From: Salinarimonas rosea DSM 21201
Lineage (GTDB): Bacteria > Pseudomonadota > Alphaproteobacteria > Rhizobiales > Beijerinckiaceae
Direction of reading: 5' to 3'
DNA: 64,000 nt
Assembly: GCF_000429045.1 (NCBI RefSeq)
Contig: NZ_AUBC01000012.1
Coordinates: 62,001 to 126,000 of the forward strand
Shown here: piece after piece, positions 53,280 through 63,006 of the stretch
How positions within the stretch are numbered: position 1 is the stretch's first letter
Layout: each line of letters starts with the position of its first letter
The notes under the pieces: model-generated
What the model was told of the DNA's origin: nothing
The model's database searches: none
Seen by the model: only the letters and a program-made list of their open reading frames with translations
Made by a program: the position numbers and the translations under genes

Positions 53280-54515
53280 ATGGCCTCCATGAAGCTCGAC
53301 CCCGCCGCCCGCCGTCTCTCCCTCGATCCCCGCGACCCCGCCTTCTACGAGGACCCGTACGCGGCCTATGCGCGCCTGCACGCGCGGGCGCCCGTCGTGT
53401 TCTGGGAGGAGTACGGCCACTGGGTCTTCCTCGCCCAGGGCGACGTCGACCGCCTGCTGCGGGATCGGCGCTTCGGGCGCGAGATCCTGCACGTCTCGAC
53501 CCGCGCCGAGCTCGGCCTGCCCGAGCCGGCGGCGCACACCGCGCGTTTCGACGCGATCGACGCGCATTCCATGCTCGAGCGGGAGCCGCCGGTGCATACG
53601 CGCCTGCGCACCCTCGTCAACCGCGCCTTCGTCTCGCGGCGTGTCGAGAGCCTGCGCCCGGCGATCGCCGCCCTGGCGCACGCGCTGATCGACGGCTTCC
53701 CCCGCGCCGAGCCGTTCGACCTGCTCGAGGCCTACGCCACGCCGATCCCCGTTCGGATCATCGCGCGCATGCTCGGCGTGCCGGAGGACGAGGCGCCGCG
53801 GCTCCTCGACTGGTCGCACCGCATGGTGGCGATGTACGCCTTCGGCCGCACCCGAGCCGTGGAGGAGGACGCCGACGCCGCCGCCGCCGCCTTCGCGGAC
53901 TTCGTCCGCGCGACGGTGGCCGAGCGTCGCGGCCGACCCGCCGACGACCTGCTCTCCGTGCTGATCGCGGCGGAGGAGGCCGGTGACCGGCTCACGGAGG
54001 ACGAGCTCGTCTCGACCGCGATCCTCCTCCTGAATGCCGGCCACGAGGCCACCGTGCACGCGCTCGGCAACGCCGTGCGCACCATCCTGGAGACCGGCGC
54101 CGACCCCGCGGCGCTGTTCGCGGATGCGGCCGCGACGGAGCGGACCGTCGAGGAATGCCTGCGCTTCGACCCGCCGCTGCACATGTTCACGCGCTACGTC
54201 CTCGCCGACACGCAGGAGAGCGGCGTCGCCCTCCGGAAGGGCGAGAGGATCGGTCTCGTACTCGGCGCCGCCGGGCGAGACCCCGCCGCCAACCCGGAGC
54301 CGGACCGGTTCGACCCCGCGCGCGAGAAGCCGCTCCACGCCGCCTTCGGCGCGGGCATCCACTTCTGCATCGGCGCGCCGCTGGCGCGGCTCGAGCTGCA
54401 GGTCGCCCTGCCGATCCTCTTCGAACGCTGCCCTGCCTTGCGGCTCGCCGAACGCCCGCGCGTGCGCGACGCGTACCATTTCCACGGCCTGGAGCGGCTG
54501 ATGGTGACGCGGTGA
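53280..54515 (+). CDS. Cytochrome P450
   Basis: 411 residues of the bacterial soluble P450 type. The I-helix has NAGHEAT (acid/Thr pair for O2 activation), the K-helix has EECLR (ExxR), and the haem loop is [18 protein letters not shown] with the Cys thiolate. No membrane anchor is present, so it needs a ferredoxin partner, which is not encoded nearby. The ATG at 53280 is used (another at 53289); no strong ribosome site is visible. The stop overlaps the next gene by GTGA, implying coupled translation. Substrate unknown. Confidence 0.92.
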   Translation: MASMKLDPAARRLSLDPRDPAFYEDPYAAYARLHARAPVVFWEEYGHWVFLAQGDVDRLLRDRRFGREILHVSTRAELGLPEPAAHTARFDAIDAHSMLEREPPVHTRLRTLVNRAFVSRRVESLRPAIAALAHALIDGFPRAEPFDLLEAYATPIPVRIIARMLGVPEDEAPRLLDWSHRMVAMYAFGRTRAVEEDADAAAAAFADFVRATVAERRGRPADDLLSVLIAAEEAGDRLTEDELVSTAILLLNAGHEATVHALGNAVRTILETGADPAALFADAAATERTVEECLRFDPPLHMFTRYVLADTQESGVALRKGERIGLVLGAAGRDPAANPEPDRFDPAREKPLHAAFGAGIHFCIGAPLARLELQVALPILFERCPALRLAERPRVRDAYHFHGLERLMVTR

Positions 54516-55420
54516 GGCGGCTTCCCCCGATCGTCTCCCACCAGCACTACGAGGCGCCGCTCCCGGAGCGCCATCGCTTCCCCATGGGCAAGTACGGCGC
54601 CCTGCGGCGGGCGCTCGAGGCGGAGGGCCTCGTGCCCGACGGCTTCGTGCGGCCCGAGCCGGCGGAGCCCGAGATCCTCGCTCTCGCCCACGATCCCGCC
54701 TATGTCGAGGCCGTGCTGACGCAGAGCGTGGCGAAGGACGTCGAGCGCCGCATCGGCCTGCCGATCGACGCCGGCGTCGCGCGCCGCGCGCGCTCCTCCG
54801 TCGGCGGGACGCTGCTCGCCGCGCGGCTGGCGCTGGAGCACGGCCTGTCCGGCTCGACGGCGGGCGGCAGCCATCACGCCCGGCGCGCCGGCGGCGCCGG
54901 GTTCTGCGTCTTCAACGACGTCGCCGTCGCCGCCCTCGCGCTCCACCGCGAGGGCGCGATCTCCCGCGCGCTCGTCGTCGACCTCGACGTCCACCAGGGC
55001 GACGGCACGGCCGACATCCTCGCCGGGGTCCCCGACCTCGTGACGCTGTCCGTCCACGCCGAGAAGAACTACCCCGTGCGCAAGGTCCCGAGCGACCGCG
55101 ACGTGCCGCTCCCCGACGGCATGGAGGACGACGCCTACCTCGCCACGGTCGCCGAGCACGTGCCCGACATGCTCGCCCGGGTGGCCCCCGACATCGTCTT
55201 CTACAATGCCGGGGTGGACCCGCACCGGGAGGACCGGCTGGGCCGCCTCGCGCTCTCCGACGAGGGCTTGTGGCGGCGCGACCGGTTCGTGGTGGCGCAG
55301 GCCCGGCGGCGCGCGATTCCCCTCGTCGCGGTGATCGGCGGCGGCTACGGCGACGACGCGGAGGCGATCGGCAGGCGTCACGCGCTGGTGTTCCGGGCTC
55401 TTGCCGAGGCGGGCCGGTGA
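54512..55420 (+). CDS. Histone deacetylase-family hydrolase (AcuC/HDAC-like)
   Basis: About 302 residues from a GTG at 54512 (GTGA overlap with the P450 stop). The arginase-fold HDAC motifs are present: GGSHHARR (His pair), [19 protein letters not shown] (Zn-binding Asp and His), FYNAGVDPH (second Zn Asp) and IGGGYG. Bacterial members deacetylate proteins, acetoin-related or polyamine substrates, or open amide bonds. The coupling suggests both enzymes act in one pathway; this is inference. Confidence 0.88.
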   Translation: MRRLPPIVSHQHYEAPLPERHRFPMGKYGALRRALEAEGLVPDGFVRPEPAEPEILALAHDPAYVEAVLTQSVAKDVERRIGLPIDAGVARRARSSVGGTLLAARLALEHGLSGSTAGGSHHARRAGGAGFCVFNDVAVAALALHREGAISRALVVDLDVHQGDGTADILAGVPDLVTLSVHAEKNYPVRKVPSDRDVPLPDGMEDDAYLATVAEHVPDMLARVAPDIVFYNAGVDPHREDRLGRLALSDEGLWRRDRFVVAQARRRAIPLVAVIGGGYGDDAEAIGRRHALVFRALAEAGR

Positions 55421-55565
55421 ACCGCCCCACGCCACGTTGCTTCGAGCCTCGTCATCCCACGTAAGAACAAACCCTCTCGCGCCGTGGAAACCAAGCGTTA
55501 ACCATCCGCATTGATCATCGCCGTCGCCGCCGACCGGGGTCGGCGGGCGGATGCGGGGAACGACC

Positions 55566-55787
55566 ATGGGCGAGACGCGCTCAGACCGGCGGAATACGCC
55601 GTGCGCAGACGCCGTACGGATCGTGCGGCTGGCCGATTATGCGCGCACGCGACCACCCGCGATCCTGCCCGACGACGCCCCGCGGGGGAAGATCCTGCTC
55701 TTCACCGGGGTGATGTATGAACGCCGCACGCCGGACCGCGAGGACGCCCACGCACCGGACGAGCCGCGTCGCCGTCGCCGCCGCTAG
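55566..55787 (+). CDS. Small conserved protein (FTGVxYER type)
   Basis: 73 residues. The GKILLFTGVMYERR segment resembles a short conserved motif (ILFFTGVRYER) that I recall from small proteins of Hyphomicrobiales. The C terminus is Arg-rich. GGGGAA lies upstream of the ATG. The last 71 nt overlap the lipoprotein gene in another frame. A TTAACCAT CtrA-like half site lies at 55498-55505. Confidence 0.6.
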   Translation: MGETRSDRRNTPCADAVRIVRLADYARTRPPAILPDDAPRGKILLFTGVMYERRTPDREDAHAPDEPRRRRRR

Positions 55788-56595
55788 CCTGATCTGCCTC
55801 GCCACGCTCGCCGGCTGTGCGCCGCGCGGCGACTTCGGCCGTCCGGCCCCCTCCGTGATTGGCGGCCACGCGCTGCCCTTCGCCGGGCGCGTCGCCGCCG
55901 AGGCGCGCGGCGAGCCCGCCGCCTGGTCGATCCTCACGGACGACGAGCGTGAGCTGCGCGCCCGCGCCTACCGCTTCCTGATGCCGGCCCACGAATGGCA
56001 GGTCGTCGAGCGCGGCCTCGCCGACCTCACCCGCCACCGCGTCACCCCCGCGCCGCTGCGGCTCGGCATGCGGCGCAGCTACTGGGACGCGCTGATCTTC
56101 TCGCGCGGCACGTCCCCGGCTCCGCTCTTCCGTCGCATCGCCCAGGACGCGGACCAGGACCGGATGCTGATCCCGCTCCTGCGCGAGATCGCGCTGCGCG
56201 TGCTCGAGGCGGACGACGCGCGGCTGCGCTTCCTCCTCTACGTCACGGTGCTGGAAGAGAGCCAGGCCGAGGAGGCGGCGCTGCGCGTCGCCGAGAACCG
56301 CTGCCTGATCGCCTGGGTCCGCGCCGAGGCCCGCGAGCGGGCGCTGCGCTACCGCTATGCGCTGGAGCGCCTCGCCATCGAGGCTCCCCAGCGTTCCGCC
56401 ATCGAGCCCGAGCGCGCGCTCGCCGCGCTCGACGTGGAGATCGCGACGCTGGACGGGCTCGCCGTGGGCGAGCTCGGCGCCTGCGCGGAGGGGATCGTCG
56501 CGCCCCCGCGGCGCCCGGCGGCAGGCCCGCTGCCGGCGATCGTCCCCGCGGCGGACGCCCCGCCGCCGGACGGGGTGATCCTGTTCAAGCGCTGA
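55717..56595 (+). CDS. Lipoprotein of unknown function
   Basis: 292 residues. A basic, twin-Arg-containing start is followed by a hydrophobic core and lipobox LAGC (Cys37). The mature part is helical, with a segment of repeated Arg/Glu/Leu (RAEARERALRYRYALERL) and a Pro-rich tail. No enzyme motif is seen. It overlaps the small conserved gene by 71 nt. Confidence 0.7.
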   Translation: MNAARRTARTPTHRTSRVAVAAASLICLATLAGCAPRGDFGRPAPSVIGGHALPFAGRVAAEARGEPAAWSILTDDERELRARAYRFLMPAHEWQVVERGLADLTRHRVTPAPLRLGMRRSYWDALIFSRGTSPAPLFRRIAQDADQDRMLIPLLREIALRVLEADDARLRFLLYVTVLEESQAEEAALRVAENRCLIAWVRAEARERALRYRYALERLAIEAPQRSAIEPERALAALDVEIATLDGLAVGELGACAEGIVAPPRRPAAGPLPAIVPAADAPPPDGVILFKR

Positions 56596-56612
56596 GCATC
56601 GACCCGCCGGCC

Positions 56613-56879
56613 TCACCCCTTCCCCGTCCGCTCCCGGAGCTCGTCGATGCGCTTCGACGCCTCGGCCTTGTCGAGCTCCGGGTCGTAGAGCTCCGGGGCG
56701 TGCGCCTGCTCGGAGAGGGTCTTGAGATAGGAGGCCTGGGCGCCGGTCATCGGCTCGTGTCCGGTGACCCACTCCTCCGGATCCTTCTGCTGGTTGCCCG
56801 CGGGCGGCGTCTGCTTGGGGTTCTCCACCTCGGGCGGATCCTCGTGCGCGCCGCGGGCGCGGGCGTCCTGAGACGACAT
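56613..56879 (-). CDS. DUF3072 domain protein
   Basis: 88 residues. The conserved C-terminal block contains EEWVTGHEPMTGAQASYLKTL and LDKAEASKRIDEL, a match to DUF3072, found in many Alphaproteobacteria and of unknown function. The N terminus is polar and Pro-rich. The ATG at 56879 is preferred because the frame upstream reads as unrelated sequence. Confidence 0.88.
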   Translation of the reverse strand: MSSQDARARGAHEDPPEVENPKQTPPAGNQQKDPEEWVTGHEPMTGAQASYLKTLSEQAHAPELYDPELDKAEASKRIDELRERTGKG

Positions 56880-57040
56880 GTCGGCTCTCCGTTTCTCGAA
56901 CGCGTGCGCGTTCTTGTTTCGTCCCTCGGGAAACGACCGGCCGCCGACGCGGTTCCCCGGCGCCGGACGCGGCACGACCGTTTTGCGCCCGCGGGCGGCT
57001 CCTGCTAGAGGTCGAGCGCGCAACCGGAAGCCGCCCGCCC

Positions 57041-57658
57041 ATGCCAGCCGTCATGCCCGCCTCGGACACGCCCCGCCTCCTCGTCGTCGACAACTACGAC
57101 AGCTTCACCTGGAACCTCGTGCACCTGGTGAGCCGCTTCACGCGCGCGATCGAGGTCGTGCGCAACGACGCCATGAGCGCGGACGAGATCCTCGACGGCG
57201 GCTTCGACGCGGTGGTGCTCTCGCCGGGCCCGTGCACGCCCAACGAGGCGGGCGTCTGCCTCGACGTGGTGGAGAAGGGGGCGGGCCGGGTGCCGATCTT
57301 CGGCGTCTGCCTCGGCCTCCAGACGATCGGGCAGGCCTTCGGCGGGGACGTCGTGCGCGCGCCGCTGCCGATGCACGGCAAGACGAGCCGCGTGCATCAT
57401 ACGGGGACGGGGCTCTTCGCGGGCTGCGCGCAGGATTTCACCGCGACGCGCTACCATTCCCTCGTCGTCGCCCGCGACACCTGCCCGGACGTGCTCGAGG
57501 TCACGGCGCAGACCGAGGACGGGCAGATCATGGCCGCGTCGCACCGGACGCTGCCCGTCCACGGCGTCCAGTTCCACCCCGAGAGCATCCTCTCGGAGCA
57601 CGGCGAGACGATCCTCGGGAACTTCATCGATCTCGCGAAGGCCTGGCGCAACGCCTGA
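57041..57658 (+). CDS. Anthranilate/aminodeoxychorismate synthase glutamine amidotransferase (TrpG/PabA)
   Basis: 205 residues of class I glutamine amidotransferase. LLVVDNYDSFTWNLV is at the N terminus. The nucleophile Cys is in FGVCLGLQ (usually GVCLGHQ; the His is Leu here). YHSLVV precedes the His/Glu of QFHPESILSE. It supplies ammonia to a TrpE or PabB partner, which is not in this window. Confidence 0.88.
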   Translation: MPAVMPASDTPRLLVVDNYDSFTWNLVHLVSRFTRAIEVVRNDAMSADEILDGGFDAVVLSPGPCTPNEAGVCLDVVEKGAGRVPIFGVCLGLQTIGQAFGGDVVRAPLPMHGKTSRVHHTGTGLFAGCAQDFTATRYHSLVVARDTCPDVLEVTAQTEDGQIMAASHRTLPVHGVQFHPESILSEHGETILGNFIDLAKAWRNA

Positions 57659-57762
57659 GCGGCGCCGCGCCCCGCCGGCGCGCCCCCCGGGAACCCGGAT
57701 GCGGCTCGAGGCTTGTCTCGTCGAGTCCCTTACGGGCAAGCCCAATCGAACCGAGGTGCAGC

Positions 57763-58458
57763 ATGCTCACGCGCCGCTCGTTCCTGAGCGCGGCCGCGGC
57801 GACTGCCGTCGTCGCCCCGTCCCTTCCCGCTCTCGCGCAGACGTCCGGCTGGTATTCCGGCTACATGCCCGACGAGCCCTACGACATCCCCTTCGTCGAC
57901 CCGCGCCGGATGCCGGCGCGCCTGCGCCTCACGCAGGTCGCCTACGAAGGCGAGGAGCGCCCCGGCACGATCATCGTCGACACGGCCGACAAGCACCTCT
58001 ACCTCGTGCGCGACGACGGCACGGCGTGGCGCTACGGCATCGGGGTCGGGCGCGACGGCTTCTCCTGGTCGGGCACCGCGCGGGTCGGGCGCAAGGCGCG
58101 CTGGCCGGGCTGGACGCCCCCCGCCGCCATGCGCCGCCGCCAGCCGGAGCTGCCGCGCCACATGGAGGGCGGGCTCGACAACCCGCTCGGCGCCCGCGCG
58201 CTCTACCTCTACGAGGGCGGTCGCGACACGCTCTACCGCATCCACGGCACGAACGAGCCCTGGTCGATCGGGCAGGCGGTGTCCTCGGGCTGCATCCGCA
58301 TGCTCAACCAGGACGCGCTCCACCTCTACGAGCGCGCCGAGATCGGCGCGACGGTGAAGGTGAAGCAGAACGCCGGCGGCTTCTACGCCATGGCCCCGGA
58401 GCTCGAGCCCGCGCCGCACGCGGCGTCCCGGCGGGCGCTGTTCGCGAGCCTGTTCTGA
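57763..58458 (+). CDS. L,D-transpeptidase (YkuD domain), Tat-exported
   Basis: 231 residues. A twin-Arg signal (MLTRRSFLSAA, then ALAQ) is followed by an ErfK/YbiS/YkuD domain with catalytic HGTNEPWSIGQAVSSGCIRM (HxxxxxxxGxxxSxGC). It forms 3-3 peptidoglycan crosslinks or attaches proteins to the wall. The length is typical of Alphaproteobacteria. The start codon follows a weak GAGGTGCAGC site. Confidence 0.9.
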   Translation: MLTRRSFLSAAAATAVVAPSLPALAQTSGWYSGYMPDEPYDIPFVDPRRMPARLRLTQVAYEGEERPGTIIVDTADKHLYLVRDDGTAWRYGIGVGRDGFSWSGTARVGRKARWPGWTPPAAMRRRQPELPRHMEGGLDNPLGARALYLYEGGRDTLYRIHGTNEPWSIGQAVSSGCIRMLNQDALHLYERAEIGATVKVKQNAGGFYAMAPELEPAPHAASRRALFASLF

Positions 58459-58465
58459 GCCCCGC

Positions 58466-58867
58466 TCAGAACCCGAGCTGGAACGTCACCCCGCTGCGCC
58501 CGACGCCGTGCTGGCGCACGGCGGCGCGGGCGCCGCGGCCGAACTGGAACAGGCCGTAGCTGTTGGCGGCGCCGCTCTGCTCGAGCGTGCCGACGTGCCC
58601 CTCGCCGTCCTGGTGGACGATGCCGAGATGGCCCCGCCCGTCCTGCAGGAGGCCCGCGGCGTTGTCGCGCCCGCGCTGGGTGATGCGCCCGTTGGCATCG
58701 ATGTCCTTGGCGATGCCGTAGATGGCGAGGCCGGCGGCGAGCAGGCGGCCGGCGTTCCCGTCCGGGTTCGCGGTCACGCTGAGCGTGCCCCCGGCGAGGG
58801 CGGGCCCGCCGGCGAGGGCGGCGGCGAGGAAGCCTGCGGCGGCGAGGGTGCGGCGGGTGCGGATCAT
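58466..58867 (-). CDS. Curlin-repeat protein (CsgA/CsgB-like)
   Basis: 133 residues. A signal peptide ends ALAG, then a domain with four or five curlin-type repeats (ITQRGRDNAAGLLQDG, VHQDGEGHVGTLEQSG and VRQHGVGRSG), the Q-x-G-x-x-N-x-A pattern of curli subunits. It is either the nucleator or a second major subunit. It is last in the leftward curli group. Confidence 0.8.
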   Translation of the reverse strand: MIRTRRTLAAAGFLAAALAGGPALAGGTLSVTANPDGNAGRLLAAGLAIYGIAKDIDANGRITQRGRDNAAGLLQDGRGHLGIVHQDGEGHVGTLEQSGAANSYGLFQFGRGARAAVRQHGVGRSGVTFQLGF

Positions 58868-58932
58868 CGTATCGTCTCCACGGGTTCGGGCGAGATGCGG
58901 CTCGAGCCGCATCGGTTCGGGCGAGGGGGGCG

Positions 58933-59328
58933 TCAGCCGCGCGGGGTCACAGCGCGGCAGGCGGCGCGGCGGCCGCCGGCCTCGATCTCGAGGCGCGCCT
59001 CGAAGCGCGCCGACGAGGAGAGCGACACCTGCGCGAGCCGCGCCGTCTCGCCTGCGGCGAGGGTGAAGGCGCCGCCCTGCGCGATGTCGCTGCGGCTGCC
59101 CGAGCCGCGGCCCTCGACCACGAAGTCGTAGTCTCCGCGCGCCGCTCGGTCCGAGCGCACGACGGGCTCGAGCAGGAGGAGCCCGCCGGAGCGGCTCGTG
59201 CGGATCTCGCAGGCGAGGCCGGCGGGGCCCTCGGCGGCGGCGCTCGCGCCGAGGGAGGCGGCGAGGGGGCCGAGCGCGCTGAGCGCGACGGCCGCCGCGG
59301 CGGCGAGCTTGACGGGAATGGCGGTCAT
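58933..59328 (-). CDS. csgH: CsgH-like curli chaperone
   Basis: 131 residues. A signal peptide (about 32 residues) precedes an Ig-like beta domain with two Cys (ACEIRTS and RRAACRAV), and with DYDFVVEGRG and IAQGGAFTLAAGE typical of CsgH. CsgH of Alphaproteobacteria blocks premature curli fibre formation in the periplasm. It lies between the two curlin genes, as expected for such an operon. Confidence 0.8.
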   Translation of the reverse strand: MTAIPVKLAAAAAVALSALGPLAASLGASAAAEGPAGLACEIRTSRSGGLLLLEPVVRSDRAARGDYDFVVEGRGSGSRSDIAQGGAFTLAAGETARLAQVSLSSSARFEARLEIEAGGRRAACRAVTPRG

Positions 59329-59350
59329 CGTCGTGTCCTCCCGGGTCGCG

Positions 59351-59800
59351 TCAGTTGCAGGTCTGGACGAAGGCGGAGACGTTGCCGCGCCCGTTCTGGA
59401 CGACCTCTCCGGAGCAGCCGCTCCCGACCTGCACGCCGGCGGCGATGTTGCCGTTGCCGTCCTGCGTGACGACGATGGAGTGATCGTCCCCGAACTGGCC
59501 GATGCCGGCGGCGTTGTCGCGCCCGCGCTGCCAGGCGTCGGCGTTGTTGCGCCGCCCGTTCTGGCCCACGGCGGCGGTGTTGCGGCGGCCGTTCTGGCGG
59601 ACGACCGCGTCGTTGAAGCGCCCCTCCTGGAAGGTGCCGATGCGGTTGCGCCAGCCGGTCTGCTCCCCGCCTGCGCCGTGGCCGTAGCCGTACTGGCGGA
59701 TCGAGATCTCGTTGGCGGATGCCGGCAGAGCGGTGGCGGTCGCGAGCGCGACGAGAACGGCGGCGATGGTCTTGCGGGGCGTGAGCGTCGCTTGGGGCAT
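59351..59800 (-). CDS. csgA: Curlin major subunit (CsgA-like)
   Basis: 149 residues. A signal peptide ends ASAN. A repeat region has units such as VVRQNGRRNTAAVGQNG and AWQRGRDNAAGIGQFG, repeating Q-x-G-x-x-N-x-A. It forms functional amyloid fibres. It is the first gene of the csgA-csgH-curlin group; the transport genes csgE, csgF and csgG are not adjacent. Confidence 0.85.
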   Translation of the reverse strand: MPQATLTPRKTIAAVLVALATATALPASANEISIRQYGYGHGAGGEQTGWRNRIGTFQEGRFNDAVVRQNGRRNTAAVGQNGRRNNADAWQRGRDNAAGIGQFGDDHSIVVTQDGNGNIAAGVQVGSGCSGEVVQNGRGNVSAFVQTCN

Positions 59801-60076
59801 GGTCTGGTCTCCTCCGTCGGGTCGGCGCCGTGCGAGCGGCGTGGGTCCTGGTGTAGGGGGGCCCGGCGGAACCGCGCTTGAACCGTCCGTTCAGCGGCAA
59901 TTCATCGAGCGAGGACGCGGCTGCGGAGGAGAATTGACCGAGACCGCTCGATCGTCGGCGGACTGCCGGCATCACGCGGAGCAGCTCGGCGCCGGCAGCG
60001 CGGTGCACGACGCCATCATCCCCCTCTCGGGGGGCGAGGCGCGCCGGCGTTCGGCCTGCTCGGCGGATGTCGGCTG

Positions 60077-60634
60077 ATGGCGGGCGCGATCCACACGACG
60101 CACGACGTCGAGACGACGCGCGCGGTGCGCTTCGTCACCTTCTCGGACACGGCGTCGGCATCGTTCGAGGTGCGCACTCTCGCCCTGTTCGGCGAGGTCG
60201 CCCGGCGCGCGGCGCTCCGGCCGCTCGACCTCGAGCCCTTCGCCGGGGTCGCGCATGTCGAGACCACGACCGACGCGTTCCGCGAGCGGGGCGGCGCTGC
60301 AGCGCTCGCCCTGCCGGAAGGGACGACGCGCACGACCTACACCACGGTCGGGCTGCGGGCCTTCGCGACGGTCGAGCTGCCGCTGCCGACCACGGCCTAC
60401 GCCGCGATCGGCTGGCGCCACGCCTTCGGCGACACGACGCCGGCGACGCGGCCGACTATCGGCGGACAAGGCTTCGGCACGGCGGGGGCGCCGATCGCCC
60501 GCGATGCCGCCGTGCTGGGCGCGGGCTTCGAGGCGGCGCTGGGAGGCGGTGCGGCGATCGCCGTCGACTACACGGCGACGCTCGACGACCGGGCCGCCGA
60601 GCACGGGCCGAGCGCCCGCCTGCGGGTCGCCTTC
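60077..60634 (+). pseudogene. Relic of an autotransporter beta-barrel
   Basis: The 186 residues resemble the end of an autotransporter barrel: VTFSDTASASFE, LEPFAGVAHVETTTDAFRERGG, TVGLRAFATVE and YAAIGWRHAFGD, ending RLRVAF, the usual closing beta-strand. No passenger or N-terminal barrel precedes it. No stop follows the final Phe; the frame runs on into the antisense of the chemoreceptor gene (to 60835). It is probably a decayed remnant. Confidence 0.6.
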
Positions 60635-60683
60635 CGAGAGGCTCGCCGCGGGACGGGCGCCCGGACCTTCGTTCGTGCTGCCC

Positions 60684-62369
60684 TCAGGCGGCGCGCACCC
60701 GGCTCACGAACGCGTCCATCGCGGCGCGCAGGGCGGCGGACCGCTGCTGGAGCGCGCCCGAGGAGGTCTCGACCAGCTCGGAGAGCTCGCCCGTGCGGGT
60801 CGCCTGGCCGGACACCTCGCCGATCGTGCGGCTGACGTCCTGCGTACCGGAGGCGGCCTCCGCCACGTTGCGGGCGATCTCGCCCGTCGTGGCGTTCTGC
60901 TGCTCGGCGGCGGCGGCCACCGTGTTCATCCGTTCGGTGATGGCGCGCACCTTCTCCGCCACCGCGGCGGCGGCGTCGACGGAGGCCTGCGCGGCTCCCC
61001 GCATCTCGGCGATCTGGCCCGCGATCTCCTCGGTCGCCTTGCCGGTCTGGTCGGCGAGCGACTTCACCTCGGCGGCGACCACCGCGAAGCCCTTGCCGGC
61101 CTCTCCGGCACGCGCGGCCTCGATCGTGGCGTTAAGCGCGAGCAGGTTGGTCTGCGCCGCGATCTCGGAGATGAGCTTCGTCACGTCGCCGATGCGCTGG
61201 ACGACGCCGCTGAGGTTGGAGAGTGCGGCGTTGGAGCGCTCGACGTCGCCCGCGGCGGCCACCGCCATCTCGGAGGAGGCGTTCACCTGGCCGGCGATCT
61301 CGTTGATGGAGGCGGACATCTCCTCGGCGGCCGAGGCGACGCCACGGACGTTCGCGGCGGTCTCCTCCGATGCGCTCGAGGCGCCGACCGCCTGCTCCGT
61401 CGTCTGCGCGGCGATGCCCGACAGGGTCGCGGCGGCCTCCGACAGGCGCGCGGTCTCGGACTGCATCTCGTCCGAGAGCTCGAGCACGGAGGCCTCGAAC
61501 TCCTGGGCGAGCCGCGCCATCTCGTCGCGGCGGCGCTGCTCGGCCTGGTCGCGCTGCTCGGCGGACTCGGCCTCGAGCGCGCGGGTGCGCACCAGGTTCT
61601 CGCGGAAGACGGCGAGCGCCGCGCCCATGCGGCCGATCTCGTCGCGGCGGGTGGTGACGTCGACCTGCGCGTCGAGGTCGCCCTCGGCGAGGCGCTGGGT
61701 CGTCCCGGCGAGCCGGGCGAGCGGGCGAGAGATCGTCGCGAAGTTCATGTAGGCGAGCGCCAGCGCCACGGCCGCGATCAGCAGCGAGGCGCCGATGCCC
61801 AACGTCTTCACCGTGGCGAGCGCGTCCTCCTGCGCGGCGGCGAGGGTCTCGCTCAGCGCGACGAGGTCGGCCTCGACGGCCGTGATCCGCGAGAGCGCCT
61901 CGTCGAACAGCCGATCGGCCTCGACGGAGCCGGCGACGGCGCGGGCGAGGTCGACGGTGAGCGGATCGCGCATGCGCTCGATCTGGGGGGCGACGTACGT
62001 GCTGCGCCAGGCCTCCCACCCGGCCTCGGCCTCCCGCGCCTTCGCGGCGAGATCGGGCGAGAGCGCCTGCGCCTCCGCCGTCATCTCGGCGAAGACGGCG
62101 AGCGTCGTGTCGGCGCCCGTCTCGTACTCCGCGAGCCGCTCGCGATTGCCCGAGACGATGAAGCTCTGGAGCGCGAAGGCCTGGCCGAGGACGGCGCCCT
62201 CGATTTCGCGGGAGTCCGATATCAGCTCCTGCGCCTCGCGGGTCTGGTCGATGGCGTGCCCCGCGACGCTGGCGCGGTCGAAGGAGACGAGGCCGGCGGC
62301 GACGCCGACGAGGGCGAGCCCGACGAAGGCGGCCAGGCCCTTCTTGGTGACGGAGAGGTCGTTGAGCAT
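60684..62369 (-). CDS. Methyl-accepting chemotaxis protein
   Basis: 561 residues. An N-terminal transmembrane helix, a periplasmic four-helix-type sensor (about 35-180), a second helix (about 190-212), HAMP, then a signalling domain with the hairpin tip [22 protein letters not shown]. No CheR-binding pentapeptide is evident. It reports a ligand to a CheA array elsewhere. It follows the periplasmic protein gene by 22 bp. Confidence 0.92.
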   Translation of the reverse strand: MLNDLSVTKKGLAAFVGLALVGVAAGLVSFDRASVAGHAIDQTREAQELISDSREIEGAVLGQAFALQSFIVSGNRERLAEYETGADTTLAVFAEMTAEAQALSPDLAAKAREAEAGWEAWRSTYVAPQIERMRDPLTVDLARAVAGSVEADRLFDEALSRITAVEADLVALSETLAAAQEDALATVKTLGIGASLLIAAVALALAYMNFATISRPLARLAGTTQRLAEGDLDAQVDVTTRRDEIGRMGAALAVFRENLVRTRALEAESAEQRDQAEQRRRDEMARLAQEFEASVLELSDEMQSETARLSEAAATLSGIAAQTTEQAVGASSASEETAANVRGVASAAEEMSASINEIAGQVNASSEMAVAAAGDVERSNAALSNLSGVVQRIGDVTKLISEIAAQTNLLALNATIEAARAGEAGKGFAVVAAEVKSLADQTGKATEEIAGQIAEMRGAAQASVDAAAAVAEKVRAITERMNTVAAAAEQQNATTGEIARNVAEAASGTQDVSRTIGEVSGQATRTGELSELVETSSGALQQRSAALRAAMDAFVSRVRAA

Positions 62370-62391
62370 GGATCTTCCCGGGTTCTCGCGT

Positions 62392-63006
62392 TCAGCCGCC
62401 GACGAAGCCGTTGCGGCGCATCAGCTCCGTGAGGTTGATCTCGACCGTGGCGGCGCCGATCGGGGTCGTGCCGGCCGTGTCGGTGACGGTGAGGTTGAGC
62501 TGGGCGCGCCAGATCCTCATCTCCTCGTCCCATTCGGGCTCGTCGACGAAGACGGCGCTCGGGCCCTTGGAAAAGGTCTCCGTGAACTTCGCCTCGTCGC
62601 CCTGCCAATAGTCCGAGGTGATGGCGCTCTGGCCGACGTTCAGCCCGTTGGCGTCCGTCACGAACACCTCGACATAGAGCCCGAGCGCGCGGGCCTGGAC
62701 GCGGGTGAGGTAGACCGAGAGCGGCGAGGAGAGCGTCGCGGCGATGAGCGGCTTGTCGGAGGCCTCGCGCTCTGCCCGCCAGGCGTCGTCGAGGGCGGTG
62801 ACGCGGGCGGCGTCGATGCCGGCATAGCGCGCATTCTGGCTCTCCACGGAAAGCCATACGATCTCCTGCTCGAGCCAGGAGCGGACCTCCGCCACGACCG
62901 CATCGTCGATCAGCCGGTCCGCGCGGGGCGGGGTCCCCTGGGCCAGGGCCGGAGCCGCCGCCATACTCGTCGCGAGCATGAAGAAGCCGAAAGTCTGGAC
63001 GCGCAT
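62392..63006 (-). CDS. Periplasmic PDC/Cache-like sensor protein
   Basis: 204 residues with a signal peptide ending APALAQ. The mature part has the PAS-like PDC layout ([17 protein letters not shown], then [11 protein letters not shown]), typical of Cache sensor domains, but here free in the periplasm. It may bind a ligand and pass it to the adjacent chemoreceptor. The ATG at 63006 has GGAG 9 nt upstream. I know of similar stand-alone proteins near MCP genes, but not their function. Confidence 0.7.
   Translation of the reverse strand: MRVQTFGFFMLATSMAAAPALAQGTPPRADRLIDDAVVAEVRSWLEQEIVWLSVESQNARYAGIDAARVTALDDAWRAEREASDKPLIAATLSSPLSVYLTRVQARALGLYVEVFVTDANGLNVGQSAITSDYWQGDEAKFTETFSKGPSAVFVDEPEWDEEMRIWRAQLNLTVTDTAGTTPIGAATVEINLTELMRRNGFVGG

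Noticed and set aside
53069-53290. Small leftward ORF over the minisatellite
   Set aside because: Its Arg/Gly-rich product is produced by the repeat itself and has no ribosome site.
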